Shown here: positions 5,986-6,522 of the stretch, one piece after another
Layout of the letters: every line of letters starts with the position of its first letter
How positions within the stretch are numbered: the first letter of the stretch is position 1
Assembly (NCBI GenBank): GCA_028679035.1
Contig: JAJRCL010000136.1
Span: forward strand, 1-6,522
Reading direction: 5' to 3'
Length of the DNA: 6,522 nt
From: Methanomicrobiales archaeon
Lineage (GTDB): Archaea; Halobacteriota; Methanomicrobia; Methanomicrobiales; JACTUA01
The notes under the pieces: generated by a model
Told to the model about the DNA's origin: nothing
Databases searched by the model: none
What the model saw: the letters and a program-made list of their open reading frames with translations, nothing else
Program-made: the position numbers and the translations under genes

Positions 5986-6522
5986 ATGCAGTTTCCGCTG
6001 ACCGGTACCATCCTTCCCCGTGGCCCCTTCGACTTCTCCCGCAGTATGCAGATTTTTTCCGGCGGCGACCCGCACATCCAGAACTTTGCAGAGGGAATAT
6101 TCTGGCAGGTCGTACACCTCGGAACCGAACCAGCCCTCCTCTGCGTCCGCGGGCGGGGGGATGTTGAAGCCCCCATCCTCGACTATTCTGTACTCGCCTC
6201 CCCGGATCTTACCCTTGTGCAGAGGACAGAGGGAGGAAGAAAAGCCACCCGCATTCTCTCCCTTGATATCGATCTGCAGGCGTTCTACCAGGAAATGCAG
6301 GGTGATCCGGTTCTCGCCGCGATTACCCGTCGGCTTCGCGGCCTGGTCAATCCAACCACCGAGAGCGTATTCGAAGCCCTGGTCGCTTCCATCATCGAAC
6401 AGCAAATCTCCCTGCAGGTCGCGTGGAGTATGCAGGAACGGCTCATCCGCACATTCGGCGGAACGATCCGGATCGGGACCCGGGCCTATTTCGCGTTCCC
6501 GTCTCCGCAACAGCTTGCCGGA
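5986..6522 (+). CDS. AlkA-type DNA-3-methyladenine glycosylase (HhH-GPD superfamily), 3' truncated by window
   Basis: The first 179 codons of a DNA glycosylase are open to the window end. Such enzymes remove alkylated or oxidised bases in base-excision repair by cutting the N-glycosidic bond. Residues about 1-110 fit the strand-rich N-terminal domain of the AlkA/OGG1 group (GPFDFSRSM, HIQNFAEGIFWQVV). The HhH-GPD fold begins at about 122 with NPTTESVFEALVASIIEQQ and ISLQVA (122-145), a hallmark of this superfamily. The hairpin lysine or glycine motif and the catalytic aspartate lie beyond the window, so substrate range (3-methyladenine or 8-oxoguanine) and integrity cannot be judged. It starts 26 bases after the hypF stop with no terminator between, so co-transcription is likely. 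The alternative is a family member with other specificity. The frame has no internal stop. Confidence 0.87.
   Translation, partial: MQFPLTGTILPRGPFDFSRSMQIFSGGDPHIQNFAEGIFWQVVHLGTEPALLCVRGRGDVEAPILDYSVLASPDLTLVQRTEGGRKATRILSLDIDLQAFYQEMQGDPVLAAITRRLRGLVNPTTESVFEALVASIIEQQISLQVAWSMQERLIRTFGGTIRIGTRAYFAFPSPQQLAG

Noticed and set aside
5920..6510. 196-codon minus-strand open frame opposite the glycosylase start
   Set aside because: The plus-strand frame encodes a recognisable AlkA/HhH-GPD protein with a Shine-Dalgarno; the antisense product resembles nothing.
1..6522. Defence system, mobile element, CRISPR or prophage
   Set aside because: I looked for transposase, integrase, Cas, nuclease or toxin-antitoxin motifs and for repeat arrays or terminal repeats and found none. 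The lone helicase belongs to a chromosomal archaeal family and has no defence-type partner here.

Overview
The window looks like chromosomal DNA from a hydrogenotrophic methanogen, most likely of the Methanomicrobiales. This is inferred, not proved. The signs are moderately GC-rich coding DNA, AT-rich archaeal TATA-type promoters with little or no leader, an archaea-type superfamily II helicase, winged-helix regulators of the kind seen in methanogens and haloarchaea, and a HypF protein for [NiFe]-hydrogenase maturation. I see no tRNA, rRNA, CRISPR array, insertion sequence, phage gene or attachment site.

Left half, minus strand (about 3660 down to 30): a tightly packed gene set reads leftwards. 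It starts with a small protein carrying two helix-turn-helix segments (3657-3148). This overlaps by 17 bases a winged-helix regulator with a large C-terminal domain that starts at TTG (3164-2355). That gene overlaps by an ATGA junction a 671-residue archaea-specific Ski2-like helicase with an N-terminal four-cysteine zinc site (2358-343). After a 91-base gap holding a possible separate promoter comes a 73-residue unrecognised protein with an HEXXH-x3-H pattern (251-30). An oligo-T stretch suited to archaeal termination follows its stop. The overlaps make the first three genes a probable translationally coupled operon: two DNA-binding proteins and one nucleic-acid motor. No known pathway ties them together.

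Centre (3661-3718): a 58-base AT-rich divergent intergenic region. It contains a near-perfect palindrome (TTATAA-AGCC-TTATAA) that could supply TATA elements in both directions and, speculatively, a regulator site.

Right half, plus strand: hypF (3719-5959) is complete, with the acylphosphatase, double zinc finger, YrdC-like and Kae1-like carbamoyltransferase domains. It is followed after 26 bases and a good Shine-Dalgarno sequence by the first 179 codons of an AlkA-type DNA glycosylase of the HhH-GPD superfamily, cut by the window end. These two are probably co-transcribed, although one serves hydrogenase cofactor synthesis and the other base-excision repair.

Most of the window is ordinary housekeeping-type archaeal sequence. 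The parts most worth a second look are the regulator-regulator-helicase operon, the shared palindromic promoter, and the small HEXXH-containing protein.
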